Source: Peribacillus sp. FSL H8-0477
Lineage (GTDB): Bacteria; Bacillota; Bacilli; Bacillales; DSM-1321
Direction of reading: 5' to 3'
Length of the DNA stretch: 64,000 nucleotides
Assembly: GCF_038002765.1 (NCBI RefSeq)
Contig: NZ_JBBODE010000002.1
Span: forward strand, 1,550,001 to 1,614,000
In this document: one piece after another, positions 19,173 through 27,231 of the stretch
Layout of the letters: each line of letters starts with the position of its first letter
Numbering within the stretch: the stretch's first letter is position 1
The notes under the pieces: generated by a model
Seen by the model: only the letters and a program-made list of their open reading frames with translations
Told to the model about the DNA's origin: nothing
Database searches by the model: none
Made by a program: the position numbers and the translations under genes

Positions 19173-20132
19173 ATGATGAAAAACACGAAATGGTTAATTG
19201 TACTTCTTCTCTCGGTCTTTTTTATTTTAGCAGGCTGCGGCAATGAAGAAACTGAAAATAAATCAGATAAAGGGACTGAAACCAACACTGAAACGGCAGT
19301 CAATCAGGAGTTACCGTATACGATAACAGATGATATGGGAAAAGAAGTAACGTTTGAAAAAGTTCCAGAAAAAGTAGTATCACTTCAGCCAAGCAATACC
19401 GAAATTCTATTTGCATTAGATGCCGGGGATAAAGTGATTGGAGCTACTGAATTTGATGATTACCCAGCTGAAGCAGCAAAAATCGAACGTGTATCTGATT
19501 CAATGACGATCAATGCTGAAAAGATTATCGCCCTGAAACCCGATGTTGTCATTGCCTATACAATCGGTGACATGGATACGTTAAAACCACTTGAAGATGC
19601 TGGAATAAAAGTATTCGTTATTCAATCTGCTACATCTTTTGAAGAGGTATACAGCGATATAAATCAAATAGCCCAAGTCATGAATGTAGAAGAAAAAGGC
19701 AGTGAATTAATAAAAACGATTAAAAAGAAGATTACCGATGTATCAGACAAAGTAGCAAACGTAAATAAAACTGCTATCTACTTTGAAATCAGTCCATCAC
19801 CTGAATTATATACAGCTGGGAATGGAACATTTCAAAATGAAATTCTTGAAAAAGCGGGAATTGCGAATATCTTTGACGATCAAGAAGGATGGCCAAGTGT
19901 ATCTGAAGAAGAAGTTATCAAGCGTAATCCAGCAGTTATCACAACAACCGTAGGTTATATGGAAGATCCGGTCGGTGAAATAAAATCCCGAAAAGGATGG
20001 GAGTCTATTAGAGCTGTTACGGAAGGGAAGATATATCAATTTGATGAAAGCATGATGAGCCGACCTGGACCGCGAATAGGGGACGCTGTTGAATTAGCTG
20101 CTAAAACTATTTATCCCGATGTATTTAAATAA
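19173..20132 (+). CDS. BtuF-like cobalamin-binding lipoprotein (ABC substrate-binding protein)
   Basis: 319-aa lipoprotein with signal peptide and lipobox LAGC (Cys ~23), then a negatively charged linker and a TroA/BtuF-type periplasmic-binding fold (ITDDMGKEVTFEKVPEKVVS, then PSNTEILFALDAGDKVIG). It should sit on the outer face of the membrane and pass corrinoid to a BtuCD-type permease. The start is the ATG at 19173 after gtgggga. No permease or ATPase gene follows; a long terminator comes directly after. Siderophore binding would be the alternative, but the B12 riboswitch favours cobalamin. Confidence 0.78.
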   Translation: MMKNTKWLIVLLLSVFFILAGCGNEETENKSDKGTETNTETAVNQELPYTITDDMGKEVTFEKVPEKVVSLQPSNTEILFALDAGDKVIGATEFDDYPAEAAKIERVSDSMTINAEKIIALKPDVVIAYTIGDMDTLKPLEDAGIKVFVIQSATSFEEVYSDINQIAQVMNVEEKGSELIKTIKKKITDVSDKVANVNKTAIYFEISPSPELYTAGNGTFQNEILEKAGIANIFDDQEGWPSVSEEEVIKRNPAVITTTVGYMEDPVGEIKSRKGWESIRAVTEGKIYQFDESMMSRPGPRIGDAVELAAKTIYPDVFK

Positions 20133-20133
20133 G

Positions 20134-20179
20134 GAATAAAAAAAATCATCCTTCTTTATGGAGGATGATTTTTTATTCC
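20134..20179. terminator. Bidirectional terminator between btuF-like gene and minus-strand pseudogene
   Basis: Long stem running from ggaataaaaaaaatcatcc to ggatgattttttattcc around an 11-nt loop. It has A- and T-tracts on both sides, so it can serve the convergent gene as well. Confidence 0.85.
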
Positions 20180-20183
20180 TTAT

Positions 20184-20623
20184 CTATTGAACTTCTATAA
20201 CAAAGACATAACTTGCATCTCCTTTTTCCCAACTTGCAAAGATATCATATATATATACACCTTTTTCTTTGGGGGCAGTCAAGAGATGATTAGTAATCAT
20301 AGTACTCTCTGATTGTTGGTCTTGACTCCATTTGGATGCTGTCAATGTATCTTTAAGAGGTTCGTTTTTAAATTCAACTTTTATTTTGGCTTCAGCAGGT
20401 ACAATCATAGGTTTAAGATCTTGATGTTGAATAATCTCAGGTGGAGAAATCGTATCAACACACTCAGAACGTAAAAGGCCATTCCAACAGTAAGATGCTG
20501 GTGCGGTTGGAACAACCTTATTATGAATGGTTACGATTGGTACAGGTGGATCTGATTGACTGTTAATGAGATAATTCCAATCAAGAAAATAAGGAATAAA
20601 ATAATGACTAACCCTTTTTTCAT
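20184..20623 (-). pseudogene. Frameshifted gene for a small secreted protein
   Basis: Read on the minus strand, an ATG at 20623 behind aaaggggg opens a signal peptide (MKKGLVIILFLIFLIGIISL) that hits a stop after about 30 codons. A second frame starting at NSQSDPPVPIVTIHNK continues without a stop to 20184. Going from one frame to the other corresponds to loss of one base near 20555-20570. The rejoined product would be about 145 aa: signal peptide, a segment with two Cys (YCWN, RSECVD) and a beta-rich domain (AKIKVEFKNEP ... YIYDIFASWEKGDASYVFVI). The family is not recognised. A sequencing error is the alternative to a true frameshift. Confidence 0.6.
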
Positions 20624-20785
20624 TAGCTGCCCCCTTTTATTGGCTACTAGTCTTTTCTATTAGACGTAATGGATAAAAAAAGGTTTCTAATGAATTTCAA
20701 AGTTAGAAGTAGGCGTGTTAAAACAGGTTACGGCACGCCTTGTGAGGAAAGTCAGGGTGAAGAGTCTTGCGGGGATTTAAAGAAA

Positions 20786-20884
20786 TCATGATCTGTTTTC
20801 GATTTTCAAGTAGGCAGTGATAAAGATTCTGAGAAAGATCATGATGAGTACGATAATGAAAATTGCATTAAAAAAGTCAGCCAT
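20786..20884 (-). CDS. 32-aa single-span membrane peptide
   Basis: Minus-strand ORF, MADFFNAIFIIVLIMIFLRI and onward to LKIENRS, with an excellent ribosome site (ggaggtgaaag) before the ATG. About 22 residues are hydrophobic with a short charged tail, so one membrane span is likely. Small membrane peptides of this kind occur in sporulating and stress-exposed Bacillus, but no specific homologue is recognised. It may be the first gene of a unit reading toward the frameshifted gene. Confidence 0.5.
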   Translation of the reverse strand: MADFFNAIFIIVLIMIFLRIFITAYLKIENRS

Positions 20885-21049
20885 ATTCTTTCACCTCCGT
20901 TTATAGTAGAGCAAGACGCCAGAAGCTGTTGAGTGAAGTATTACGTGTATATGGTTAGTGTACCCAAAAGAAAATAGAATATTGTAAGGCTGGTATTAAG
21001 TTACTGTAAAGTCAGGTAGAGTATATTTTTTAAATAATCAGTTTTTTTA

Positions 21050-21078
21050 TTGACGAAATTAATTTTTATATATAAAAT
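21050..21078 (+). promoter_or_regulatory. Sigma-A promoter of the iclR-type gene
   Basis: TTGACG (21050-21055), 17 nt, TAAAAT (21073-21078), 24 bp before the ATG. Confidence 0.55.
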
Positions 21079-21101
21079 AATCTGCAAGGTGGTGAAAGGG
21101 A

Positions 21102-21881
21102 ATGATGGGAGAAAAAAAACATGAAAAACGCAAATATTCGGTCCCTGCAGTTGAAAACGCCTTCGCAATCTTAAGACTGCTGAGCCGCAAGCGTTTTAAG
21201 GAAAGTACGTTGACTGAAATTGCGAATGCCTTGTCGCTCAGCCCTGCCACTTGCTTTCGAATCTTGCAGTATCTTGAAGAATCGGCTATTGTCCGGTATG
21301 AAAAGGATAAAAAGAGATATACGCTTGGGCCTTATTTAGTTGTGCTAGGTGAAAGAGCCAAAGAGCACTTGGATTATCTGTCTATTGTGAAACCGTATCT
21401 AGAAAGCTTAACTAAAGAAACGGGGTTAACTTCAGTTCTTGTTAATCGCGTGGGAAAGGAAAAGCTGACCTTTGTCTTAAAAGTCGAAGGGGAGGATTAT
21501 GGTGTACATGTTTCCATCGGACGACATTTTTCGATTATCGACGGTTCGTATGGCATGTGTTTTCTCGCATACATGGATAAAGAAGAGCGGGATGGTTATT
21601 TAAAAAGAGGAATCGGTGTAAAGTCCTCTAACCAGCAAGATAATGAATTGTTTGAGGAAGACTTTGAGAAAGTCCGGAATGATGGCTATTACATAACATA
21701 CGGGGAATTTATTAAAGGGATATTTGGAATTGCCGCCCCAATATTCAATGGAGCAAACCAAGTAGAGATGGCGATAGCCCTTGTCGGTTCAATTGCACAG
21801 TTTGAGAAAGCGGAACTGTTGGAAAAAGGGATAATAACCAAGAACGTTGCACACGAGATTACTAGAAAGATAACTATTTAA
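21102..21881 (+). CDS. IclR-family transcriptional regulator
   Basis: 259 aa. The N-terminal winged helix-turn-helix (VPAVENAFAILRLLSRKRF, LTEIANALSLSPATCFRILQYLE) and C-terminal IclR effector domain (residues ~85-255) are complete. It is the first gene before the catabolic operon, in the same direction, and most likely controls it in response to an organic acid or CoA ester. The start is ATG 21102 (a second ATG follows) behind ggtggtgaaaggg. Confidence 0.88.
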   Translation: MMGEKKHEKRKYSVPAVENAFAILRLLSRKRFKESTLTEIANALSLSPATCFRILQYLEESAIVRYEKDKKRYTLGPYLVVLGERAKEHLDYLSIVKPYLESLTKETGLTSVLVNRVGKEKLTFVLKVEGEDYGVHVSIGRHFSIIDGSYGMCFLAYMDKEERDGYLKRGIGVKSSNQQDNELFEEDFEKVRNDGYYITYGEFIKGIFGIAAPIFNGANQVEMAIALVGSIAQFEKAELLEKGIITKNVAHEITRKITI

Positions 21882-21958
21882 TTACACCTAAGAATTTACA
21901 GCCGCCGTCAAGCTTTGGAGAAAGTGAAAGGGAGGATTGTGAATTCTTTTTTGTTTTA

Positions 21959-21972
21959 TGTAAGCGTATACA
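21959..21972 (+). promoter_or_regulatory. Candidate cre (CcpA) site before the catabolic operon
   Basis: TGTAAGCGTATACA matches TGWAANCGNTNWCA at 13 of 14 positions. It sits in the 111-bp gap between the iclR-type gene and the first enzyme gene, where it could impose glucose repression. Confidence 0.5.
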
Positions 21973-21992
21973 ATTTAGATCGGAGGAGAAGT

Positions 21993-23183
21993 ATGGGAGC
22001 TTTAACTGGAATAACGGTACTTGATTTATCCCGGCTGCTGCCTGGACCTTACTGTTCGTTACTGTTAGCCGATTACGGGGCAGAAGTAATAAAAATTGAA
22101 GAGCCTGAGCTTGGCGATTATATCCGCTGGGGGAAACCAGCAATTGAGGGAATAGGTTCAAGGCATTTGACGATTAATCGAAACAAAAAAAGTGTCACAC
22201 TAAATTTAAAGAAAAAGGAAGGCCAGTCTATTTTTAAAAGAATGGCAGAAAAAGCGGATGTCATTCTTGAAAGCTTTCGACCAGGGGTAATGGAGCGATT
22301 AGGGATCTCCTATCAGGAAATTGCAGAAATTAATCCGGGTATCGTGTACTGTTCATTAACGGGCTATGGACAAACTGGTCCCTACCGTCATTTGCCAGGA
22401 CATGATATGAATTATATCGGCTATAGCGGGATTTTGGGAATGATTGGTGAAAAAGGGGGCAAGCCAGTTGTTCCTGGCGTTCAAATTTCCGATATTGGCG
22501 GAGGGGCTTTGATGGCCCTTTCTGGTATTATGATGGCTTTGTTTCATAAAGAACGGACGGGCAAAGGGCAATATGTTGATGTATCAATGATGGACGGTTC
22601 GGTTTCCTGGTTGTATGCTTCTGCATCCGAGTATTTTGCTTCTGGAGAGGTACCTGCACGCGGGAATACACGATTATCAGGTAAATATGCCTGTTATGAT
22701 GTCTATGAAACCAGCGATGGGAAATATCTTTCAGTGGGGGCACTAGAAGAGAAATTTTGGAAAAATATTTGTCAATTGGTTGATAAACCAGTTTGGATTG
22801 CGTTACAAAATGGAGATGAACAGAGTCAGGATCAATTACGAGAAGAAGTGTCCAATCTATTCATGTCAAGAAGTCAGGCCGAGTGGTTAAATCTACTTCA
22901 ATATGAAGATACTTGCGTGGGGCCTGTTTATGATCTTGATGAAGCGTTCTCTGACCCACAATTGCTTGAACGAGAAATGCTGATTGAAATGAATCATCCT
23001 GTAGCAGGAAGGATTAAACAACTTGGTTTTCCAATAAAGTTTTCGACGACGCCTGGTGAGCTTTATGCACCTTCACCACAGTTGGGTGAGCATACGGAAG
23101 AGATTCTTGCCCGCTTTAAATACTCTTCCGAAAGCATTGAGAAATTCCGTGAGGATGGCGTGATAGGGAAAAAATTAACCTAA
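21993..23183 (+). CDS. Family III CoA-transferase / AMACR-like (CaiB/BaiF)
   Basis: 396 aa. N-terminal VLDLSRLLPGPYCSLLLADYGAEVIKIE is the family signature (here LLADxGAEVIKIE). The segment GHDMNYIGYSG resembles the active-site Asp region of alpha-methylacyl-CoA racemases, whereas the paralogue at 32 kb has the GYDLLLQ form of CoA-transferases. It could therefore epimerise a 2-methylacyl-CoA or transfer CoA. The start is ATG 21993, with cggaggag 3-5 nt upstream; an in-frame extension to 21915 lacks a good site and runs through the cre element. First enzyme of the operon. Confidence 0.82.
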   Translation: MGALTGITVLDLSRLLPGPYCSLLLADYGAEVIKIEEPELGDYIRWGKPAIEGIGSRHLTINRNKKSVTLNLKKKEGQSIFKRMAEKADVILESFRPGVMERLGISYQEIAEINPGIVYCSLTGYGQTGPYRHLPGHDMNYIGYSGILGMIGEKGGKPVVPGVQISDIGGGALMALSGIMMALFHKERTGKGQYVDVSMMDGSVSWLYASASEYFASGEVPARGNTRLSGKYACYDVYETSDGKYLSVGALEEKFWKNICQLVDKPVWIALQNGDEQSQDQLREEVSNLFMSRSQAEWLNLLQYEDTCVGPVYDLDEAFSDPQLLEREMLIEMNHPVAGRIKQLGFPIKFSTTPGELYAPSPQLGEHTEEILARFKYSSESIEKFREDGVIGKKLT

Positions 23184-23224
23184 AATATCTGAAATTTCAA
23201 TTTATTAAAAAGGTGGTCATATAC

Positions 23225-24007
23225 ATGTCATTTGTTCATTTTTCACGAACAGGAATAGACGGAAAAATTGCTGAAATTGTCCTCGATCGGCCAGAAGCTA
23301 GAAATGCATTTCATACAGAAATGGCAAAAGAACTTTTGGAGATTTGCCGGCAGATAGCCAAAAGTGATGCCCGAGTGGTCCTGCTGTCATCATCTAATTC
23401 AAAAGCATTTTGCTCAGGGGCTGATTTGAAAGAACGGAATCAATTAAAGGAAGATGAGTGGAGGACCCAGCATACGCTGTTTGAAGAAATGTTCGATCAA
23501 TTAGCTGACCTCAAACAACCTACTATCGCAGTCGTAGATGGATATGCCCTTGCTGGCGGATTTGAACTGGTGTTGAACTGTGATTTTATTGTGGCCGCGA
23601 AAACAGCCACATTTGGTTTACCTGAGGTCACACGCGGCATTATGCCCGGAGGAGGCGGTTCGAGATTGTTGTCAAAACGAATTGGCTTGCATGTAGCAAA
23701 AGAATGGCTCTGTACAGGTTGTTTTGTCACTGCAGAATCCGCCAATCGAGCCGGATTGTTGAATCGACTAACCAGGTCAGAAAACCTTCAACAGCAAGCA
23801 CTCGAGCTTGCCGAAAGTATAGCCGCTAATGCCCCGCTTGCTGTGCAGAGCTGTAAGGCTTCGGCAAATGAATTGTATGGGATGCCGACACTTGAAGCAA
23901 GGAAGCAAGAGTTGATTCATTATAATGTCTGTATTGATACCGAGGATCGCATCGAAGGGGTAAAGGCATTTGTAGAAAAACGCGACCCCCGTTTTGTTGG
24001 AAAATAA
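23225..24007 (+). CDS. Enoyl-CoA hydratase
   Basis: 260-aa crotonase-fold enzyme. Both catalytic glutamates of true hydratases are present, in ALAGGFELVLNCD and FGLPEVTRGIMPGGGG, and the oxyanion hole is SKAFCSGADL. It should hydrate a 2-enoyl-CoA to 3-hydroxyacyl-CoA. The start is ATG 23225 with aaggtgg upstream, rather than the in-frame GTG 23213 that lies in the ribosome site. It is 41 bp after the CoA-transferase. Confidence 0.88.
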   Translation: MSFVHFSRTGIDGKIAEIVLDRPEARNAFHTEMAKELLEICRQIAKSDARVVLLSSSNSKAFCSGADLKERNQLKEDEWRTQHTLFEEMFDQLADLKQPTIAVVDGYALAGGFELVLNCDFIVAAKTATFGLPEVTRGIMPGGGGSRLLSKRIGLHVAKEWLCTGCFVTAESANRAGLLNRLTRSENLQQQALELAESIAANAPLAVQSCKASANELYGMPTLEARKQELIHYNVCIDTEDRIEGVKAFVEKRDPRFVGK

Positions 24008-24032
24008 GGCAATCAATAGAGGAGGAGATGTA

Positions 24033-24809
24033 TTGACCTATAGCCAGGTAAAAGTCAGCACTAAAAATGGAATATGCCTTGTTAAACTGAATCGGCCCGA
24101 CATTAGAAATGCACTAGTGATGGAGATGCGTGAAGAATTAATAGACTTGTTTACGGGAATGGCTGCTGACGAATCCGTGAAAGTTGTGATTCTAACTGGT
24201 GAAGGAAAGGCTTTTTCAGCTGGAGGAGATCTTCGTACATTACAAAATGTGACCTCTGAGGCGGGAAGGAAAAGGCTTCAAATTGGACATAGGTTGATTG
24301 AGTCCATTATGAGTTTAGAAAAGCCAGTGATAGCCGCCGTTAATGGAGCTGCAGCTGGGGCTGGGACGAGTATTGCCCTTGCATGTGATGTGATTCTTGC
24401 ATCAGATTCCGCTTTTTTCGTCCAAAGCTTTATAAAGGTTGGCTTAGTCCCAGATTTAGGTTCCGCTTATTTACTGCCGCGATTGGTTGGCCGTCAGCGG
24501 TCATTAGAAATGATGCTTTTTGGTGAAAGAATAACGGCTGATCAGGCAAAGCAAATGGGGTTAGTTAATAAAGTGAGTGAGCATAAGCAGTTGCTTACGG
24601 ATGCATATGAAATGGCTGAAAAGCTTGCTGCAGGACCAGGCATGGCCATGGGACTAACAAAAAAACTGGTTAACCGTGGGATAGATGGAAGTCTTCAAGA
24701 GCTGTTTGCATTAGAAGGTTTAGCACAAGGTTTATGCTTCGAATCAGCTGACTTTACCGAAGGAGTCAACGCATTTTTTGAAAAACGAGATCCGGCGTTT
24801 ACTTCTTAA
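24033..24809 (+). CDS. PaaG-like enoyl-CoA isomerase/hydratase family protein
   Basis: 258-aa crotonase-fold protein. The first hydratase glutamate is absent (GAAAGAGTSIALACD), and the second region is FFVQSFIKVGLVPDLGS, with an Asp as in PaaG-type isomerases (GLVPDxG...LPRLVG). Double-bond isomerisation or ring-opening isomerisation of an unusual CoA ester is therefore more likely than simple hydration. The start is TTG 24033 behind ggaggagatg; an upstream in-frame start overlapping the previous gene has no support. Confidence 0.82.
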   Translation: MTYSQVKVSTKNGICLVKLNRPDIRNALVMEMREELIDLFTGMAADESVKVVILTGEGKAFSAGGDLRTLQNVTSEAGRKRLQIGHRLIESIMSLEKPVIAAVNGAAAGAGTSIALACDVILASDSAFFVQSFIKVGLVPDLGSAYLLPRLVGRQRSLEMMLFGERITADQAKQMGLVNKVSEHKQLLTDAYEMAEKLAAGPGMAMGLTKKLVNRGIDGSLQELFALEGLAQGLCFESADFTEGVNAFFEKRDPAFTS

Positions 24810-24848
24810 GGATAGACAATAAATTTATTACGAAGGGAAATGAGTGGA

Positions 24849-26018
24849 ATGGATTTTAAGGTAGATGCCGAGTTGGAAGAGATGAGAAAAAATATCCGCC
24901 ATTTTATTGATCACACGGTTGATCCTTTAGGAGATCAAATTGAGCGGGAAGATGACATTCCTGAACACATTATGAAAATGAGTAAGGAAATTGGTTTGTT
25001 TGGTCTAAGTATTCCAGAAGAATATGGCGGGCTTGGGATTGGCATGGTCGGTAAATGTGTGATGTATGAGGAAATCGGCCGGACACATAATGGCTATACA
25101 ACGGTCATCGGCTGTCATACGGGTATTGGCTCGGTGGGCATTGTGGAAATGGGAACAGAAGCTCAAAAGCAGAAATACCTTCCTCGTATGGCAACGGGAG
25201 AATGGACGGGAGCTTTTGCCTTAACTGAGCCAAGTGCCGGATCAAATGCAACCGCTTTAAAAACGACAGCTGTCAAAAAAGGCGATAAATATATCATAAA
25301 TGGTTCTAAACATTATATAACCAATGCCCCAATCGCAGATGTATTTACGGTTATGGCGATTACGGATCAGACAAAGGGAGCTAAAGGGATTACCTCTTTT
25401 ATTGTTGAAAAAGGCACCAAGGGACTGATTATTGGGAAAACAGAGGAAAAAATGGGATTGCGTGGTTCTCATTCATCGGAGGTTTTTTTCGAAGATTGTG
25501 AGGTTCCGGTTGTAAATGTTCTCGGAGTTGAAGGACAAGGGTACGTTAATGCACTAAAAATCCTGGCAAATGGTCGTGCTGGACTGGCAGCTAGAAATCT
25601 AGGATCCAGCCAAAAGCTGCTGGAACTTTCGCTGAAATACGCCCATGAACGTGTCCAATTTGGTAAGCCAATTGTTGAACAGCAAATCATTCAGCACTAC
25701 CTTGCGGAAATGGCACTTGATATTGAAGCGCTTCGGTCTATGACCTATCGAGTTGCATGGATGGTGGACGAAGGGATGAATGTGATCAAGGAAGCAGCAA
25801 TGATTAAACTGCTGGGTTCAGAAATATATAACCGGATTGCGGATAAGGCTGTTCAGATCCATGGCGGACTTGGATATATCAAAGAATACCCAATTGAGAG
25901 GTATTACCGTGATGCCCGAATTACGAAAATTTATGAAGGAACATCCGAAATTCAAAAAAATATTATTGCCGGTCAGTTAATGAAACAATACGCTGCCAGT
26001 CATTCTGTGAATGCCTAA
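24849..26018 (+). CDS. Acyl-CoA dehydrogenase
   Basis: 389-aa FAD enzyme that introduces a 2,3 double bond in an acyl-CoA. Typical motifs are FALTEPSAGSNATALKT, YIINGSKHYITNA and the catalytic base region RITKIYEGTSEIQKN, with Glu intact. ATG 24849 is preferred (aaggga 10 nt upstream); ATG 24840 is in frame but too close to the Shine-Dalgarno. Electrons would go to an ETF not encoded here. A second paralogue follows directly. Confidence 0.9.
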   Translation: MDFKVDAELEEMRKNIRHFIDHTVDPLGDQIEREDDIPEHIMKMSKEIGLFGLSIPEEYGGLGIGMVGKCVMYEEIGRTHNGYTTVIGCHTGIGSVGIVEMGTEAQKQKYLPRMATGEWTGAFALTEPSAGSNATALKTTAVKKGDKYIINGSKHYITNAPIADVFTVMAITDQTKGAKGITSFIVEKGTKGLIIGKTEEKMGLRGSHSSEVFFEDCEVPVVNVLGVEGQGYVNALKILANGRAGLAARNLGSSQKLLELSLKYAHERVQFGKPIVEQQIIQHYLAEMALDIEALRSMTYRVAWMVDEGMNVIKEAAMIKLLGSEIYNRIADKAVQIHGGLGYIKEYPIERYYRDARITKIYEGTSEIQKNIIAGQLMKQYAASHSVNA

Positions 26019-26037
26019 AAATGAGGAGGAAATATCG

Positions 26038-27210
26038 ATGGCTCAACTAGTTGAAGAAAAAAATACCTTTCACCAAGAGCTTAGACAAAGTGTGCGTTCT
26101 GTCTGTCAAAAATTCCCGGACGCCTATTGGCGAGAGCTGGATGCAAATCATGCTTACCCAGAAGAATTCGTTCATGCACTCACAAAGGCCGGTTTCCTTG
26201 CAGCACTGATTCCTGAGGAATACGGCGGATCTGGTCTTGGGATTACTGAGGCCTCAATTATACTCGAGGAAGTAAATCGATCGGGTGGAAATGCCGGTGC
26301 ATGTCATGCACAAATGTATACGATGGGAACACTGCTGCGGCATGGTTCAAAGGAACAAAAGGAAAAATATCTTCCGAAGATTGCTGATGGGACGTTAAGA
26401 CTTCAAGCCTTTGGCGTAACCGAACCGAATACAGGTACCGATACAACGAAGTTAAAAACGGTGGCAGTCAAGAAGGGGGATAAGTACATTGTAAATGGTC
26501 AAAAAGTATTCATATCAAGAACTGAATATTCGGATTTGATGATTCTCCTTGTGCGGACAACACCTCTTGAACAGGTTGAAAAAAAGACACAGGGCATTTC
26601 CGTTCTATTAGTAGATTTAAATGAAGCGGTCGGCAATGGGCTGACGATTAAACCGATTAAAACAATGATGAATCATGCGACAACGGAATTATTTATCGAA
26701 AATCTGGAGGTTCCGGTTGAGAATTTAATTGGTGAAGAAGGCAAAGGCTTCTCCTACATTCTTGACGGAATGAATGCCGAACGGATCTTAATTGCCGCTG
26801 AATGCATTGGCGATGGCCGCTGGTTTATCGAACGCGCAGCGAATTATGCGAAGGATCGAGTAGTATTCAATCGTCCAATCGGACAAAACCAAGGCATTCA
26901 GTTCCCCATTGCTCGTTCACATATTAATCTTGAAGCAGCTGATTTAATGCGCTTTCAAGCAGCCGCCTTATTTGATTCAGGAAAAAGCTGTGGAGCAGAA
27001 GCTAATATGAGTAAACTGCTAGCAGCGGATGCTTCTTGGGAAGCGGCAAATGCCTGCTTACAGACACACGGCGGCTTTGGATTTGCGGAGGAATATGATG
27101 TCGAGCGAAAGTTTAGAGAAACTAGATTATATCAAGTAGCGCCTATTTCCACGAATCTTATTTTGTCCTATGTCGCTGAGCATGTGCTCAAGCTGCCACG
27201 ATCCTATTAA
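26038..27210 (+). CDS. Acyl-CoA dehydrogenase paralogue lacking the usual catalytic Glu motif
   Basis: 390 aa with a normal acyl-CoA dehydrogenase fold (AFGVTEPNTGTDTTKLKT, YIVNGQKVFISR, THGGFGFAEEYDVERKFRE). In place of YEGTSEIQ it reads RLYQVAPISTNLILSYVAEH, so the usual C-terminal catalytic glutamate is missing. Acyl-CoA dehydrogenases with this ending form a recognised subgroup; the base may be elsewhere. The start is ATG 26038 with gaggagga upstream; an ATG at 26011 overlaps the previous gene and has no ribosome site. Confidence 0.87.
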   Translation: MAQLVEEKNTFHQELRQSVRSVCQKFPDAYWRELDANHAYPEEFVHALTKAGFLAALIPEEYGGSGLGITEASIILEEVNRSGGNAGACHAQMYTMGTLLRHGSKEQKEKYLPKIADGTLRLQAFGVTEPNTGTDTTKLKTVAVKKGDKYIVNGQKVFISRTEYSDLMILLVRTTPLEQVEKKTQGISVLLVDLNEAVGNGLTIKPIKTMMNHATTELFIENLEVPVENLIGEEGKGFSYILDGMNAERILIAAECIGDGRWFIERAANYAKDRVVFNRPIGQNQGIQFPIARSHINLEAADLMRFQAAALFDSGKSCGAEANMSKLLAADASWEAANACLQTHGGFGFAEEYDVERKFRETRLYQVAPISTNLILSYVAEHVLKLPRSY

Positions 27211-27231
27211 TAGTCTGAGAGGGTGAAGGGA

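Noticed and set aside
20690..20791. 33-codon plus-strand ORF opposite the 32-aa membrane peptide
   Set aside because: Its ribosome site is poor, whereas the minus-strand ORF has an excellent one; the two cannot both be well supported.
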